Source of the DNA: Saprospiraceae bacterium UBA7687
GTDB lineage: Bacteria > Bacteroidota > Bacteroidia > Chitinophagales > Saprospiraceae
Direction of reading: 5' to 3'
Length of the DNA: 16,359 nucleotides
Assembly (NCBI GenBank): GCA_002482845.1
Contig: DLGT01000147.1
Location: 1 to 16,359, forward strand
Both the position numbers and the translations under genes were made by a program. Below are positions 14,840-16,359 of the stretch, one piece after another (within the stretch, counting starts at the first letter, position 1; every line of letters starts with the position of its first letter). The notes below the pieces were generated by a model. The model was not told the DNA's origin. It did not search any database and saw only the letters and a list, made by a program, of their open reading frames with translations.

Positions 14840-16204
14840 TGGTTTTGATCTCGTACGCAACTCTTCAATTGAGTTTTGAGACTTCTCCATTGCCTTTTTT
14901 ATTTTGTTTTCTGTTCTCTGTGAAATTGGTGCATTTTGCATCTTTTCTAACTCTGTTTTATACTCTGCTGCTTCCTTTTCCAATTTCTCTATTTGTTTTT
15001 CAGCGTCTACAGGATTACTCCTTTGTGCTTTTGGTTTTGACGAATTGTATGCCTCCTCGTTTGTAAGCATACCAAAGATTATTCTCGTCAGTTTGTTCAT
15101 TACTACGCCCAAAGCATCGTTAAAGGTCTTTCCTTTTGCTCTTTGATTTTGATATATTTCTTTAAAATAAGGATCATACATAATCGCATTTTTAGCTACC
15201 ATATATAATGTACCTCTATATGAACTACTTCCTTTTTTACTCATTTTAGGTTTCTTTGATGTATCGCCACTTGAATGGTTTTCTGGGTGTACTCCAAAAT
15301 AACAACACAATGAAGGTGCGCTTGCAAATCGTTTGATATCCTCTATTTCTATGCTAATCGAAACAGCTGACTCGATGCCGCAACCAGGAATAGTGACTAA
15401 TAAATCTGCTAGTTCATTTGCTCCATGCTTTGCAAGTTCAGATTTAAGGACTTTGATCTGGGCGGCTAAGGAATTAATGCTTTTTGCCAATGTTTTAATA
15501 TTTAGCTCGGTCAGTTTTGTGTCTCCCGAACCCGAATCTAGCCTAACTGCTTTTTGGATGGCTTCAGCTTTCTCTAGTGTCAATCCTTTGATTTTGGCTA
15601 AGGATGCTGGCTTAGCATTTAATATCTTTGCCTTCGATGGATACTTTTGAAGTAATTTATACATGTATTTGGGCATGCCATTTTTACTGAAAGTCAATAG
15701 GCCAGGTATACAACTATACAATACTTTTTCAAGTTGGTTGATATTCCTTGTCTTTTGTTTAATGAAGCCCTGTATGGTCTTGTGCATCTGTTTTGCAGTA
15801 TAAAATTTTAAGGATCTAGGCTTGGCTTTCTCTAGTTCCTCATAATTTTCAGATACATGTCTAGCTATAATTTCGCTACTGATGGCATCATTAATATTGC
15901 GATGCATATTCTTTTTTGACTCATGATGCGTCCGTAATGGATTAATTCTAAACATGATTACTCGTTTATCAAAACTAACAAGCTGATTGTACCAATTATT
16001 TTCATAACCTCCTGTACTCTCAATGGCTAAATAAATTTTATCTAGGGATAATAGCCCAAGAGATAAGACTTTCTTAAGCTCATCAACACCCACTTGATTA
16101 TCAATAAAAGTCATTTTGCGGTGGATAAATTCATTACCCTTCGAAATTAAACTGAAATCACAGTAACCTTTACTTGCGTCCAGTCCTCCAAATCCAATTT
16201 TCAT
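14819..16204 (-). CDS. IS110-family transposase (DEDD recombinase)
   Basis: 461 residues. The N-terminal RuvC-like domain has Asp9 in GLDASKG, Glu62 in LAIESTGGY and Asp106 in NINDAISSEIIAR. In the usual D-x-x-D-A-x-x-x-A arrangement the fourth acidic residue would fall at Ser109, so the tetrad appears to be D-E-D-S. The central part is helical. The C-terminal Transposase_20 domain starts at LLVTIPGCGIESAVSI (about 268-283) and continues through CYFGVHPENHSSG (301-313; catalytic Ser probably 311 or 312) and SKKGSSSYRGTLYMVAKNA. After about residue 390 comes a charged coiled-coil tail of about 70 residues, which makes the protein longer than most family members. These enzymes excise and insert circular DNA guided by an RNA from a non-coding end of the element. 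The frame is intact from ATG at 16204. Confidence 0.92.
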   Translation of the reverse strand: MKIGFGGLDASKGYCDFSLISKGNEFIHRKMTFIDNQVGVDELKKVLSLGLLSLDKIYLAIESTGGYENNWYNQLVSFDKRVIMFRINPLRTHHESKKNMHRNINDAISSEIIARHVSENYEELEKAKPRSLKFYTAKQMHKTIQGFIKQKTRNINQLEKVLYSCIPGLLTFSKNGMPKYMYKLLQKYPSKAKILNAKPASLAKIKGLTLEKAEAIQKAVRLDSGSGDTKLTELNIKTLAKSINSLAAQIKVLKSELAKHGANELADLLVTIPGCGIESAVSISIEIEDIKRFASAPSLCCYFGVHPENHSSGDTSKKPKMSKKGSSSYRGTLYMVAKNAIMYDPYFKEIYQNQRAKGKTFNDALGVVMNKLTRIIFGMLTNEEAYNSSKPKAQRSNPVDAEKQIEKLEKEAAEYKTELEKMQNAPISQRTENKIKKAMEKSQNSIEELRTRSKPLPSANI

Positions 16205-16359
16205 ACAACAATTACTTTAAAATGTGATAAAAAAATGTCAAGCCTTACATTCCCTTATATTATACGATATCAATGTATCAAGTTATACCTCATGATTAAG
16301 CTTGGCGAAAGGGACACTGAAGGACGATATCTACGTATCAAGGGCTGCTCCCCTTCAAC
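16205..16359 (-). ncRNA. Candidate bridge-RNA region in the IS110 upstream non-coding end
   Basis: 155 bp upstream of the transposase, cut by the window edge. In IS110 elements of the IS621 type the bridge RNA comes from this end. Two near-identical 19-mers lie 60 bp apart (16264-16282 and 16324-16342, 17 of 19 identical), and each can form a small GATA...TATC stem. On the transposase strand TGAAGG near the window end can pair with CCTTCA, enclosing the second repeat. No full bridge-RNA fold was derived by hand, and the 5' part may be missing. Confidence 0.35.

Larger units (their letters stand above)
14671..16359 (-). mobile_element. IS110-family insertion sequence (ends not resolved, left end runs off the window)
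   Basis: One full-length IS110 transposase with non-coding flanks on both sides. The right end lies somewhere in 14671-14818. The left, upstream end lies beyond 16205 and may extend past the window. The coordinates given are outer limits, not mapped ends. No terminal inverted repeats or target duplication were found, as expected for this family. Confidence 0.7.

Noticed and set aside
14671..16359. Terminal inverted repeats for the IS
   Set aside because: No matching inverted ends were found; the strong inverted repeat at 14800-14839 is a local hairpin at one end only.

Overview
The window looks like chromosome of a member of the Bacteroidota (Cytophaga/Saprospira/Flavobacteria-type). It encodes PorX, the response regulator-PglZ protein of type IX secretion, and a secreted endonuclease with a type IX C-terminal sorting domain. 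The DNA is AT-rich, and most genes lack an obvious Shine-Dalgarno sequence. No rRNA, tRNA or CRISPR array was seen.

Layout. Positions 1-978 (+) are the 3' part of a Zn/Cd/Pb-type P1B ATPase cut by the window edge. A convergent endonuclease I gene (-) follows. Positions 2106-5612 are an accessory island. It starts with a foldback-rich non-coding stretch (2152-2548). Next come three minus-strand genes reading 4185 to 2549: an excisionase-like HTH protein, a winged-helix replication-initiator-like protein and a DnaC/IstB-like AAA+ ATPase. Then comes about 1.3 kb of AT-rich, gene-poor DNA full of short repeats and hairpins. It looks like the replication/control module of an integrated mobile element that has no visible integrase or relaxase.

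The chromosome backbone resumes with cysM and cysE (-), which make cysteine from serine, and porX (-). Divergent from porX, on the plus strand, are an HD-domain phosphohydrolase, a TSUP-family (TauE/SafE) permease, and a compact mlaE-mlaF-mlaD operon for outer-membrane lipid transport. A HupE/UreJ-like membrane protein ends the plus-strand run.

The right end is an IS110-family insertion sequence (transposase on the minus strand, 16204-14819). Its upstream non-coding end runs off the window. IS110 elements of the IS621 type carry a guide (bridge) RNA in that end. Here it holds two near-identical 19-bp repeats 60 bp apart. The transposase appears to have Ser at the last DEDD position, and a perfect 16-bp stem spans its stop codon.

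The places most worth a second look are the repeat-dense island at 4887-5043, the competing hairpins at 5325-5411, the TTCACAAG repeats before the HTH gene, and the IS110 non-coding ends.
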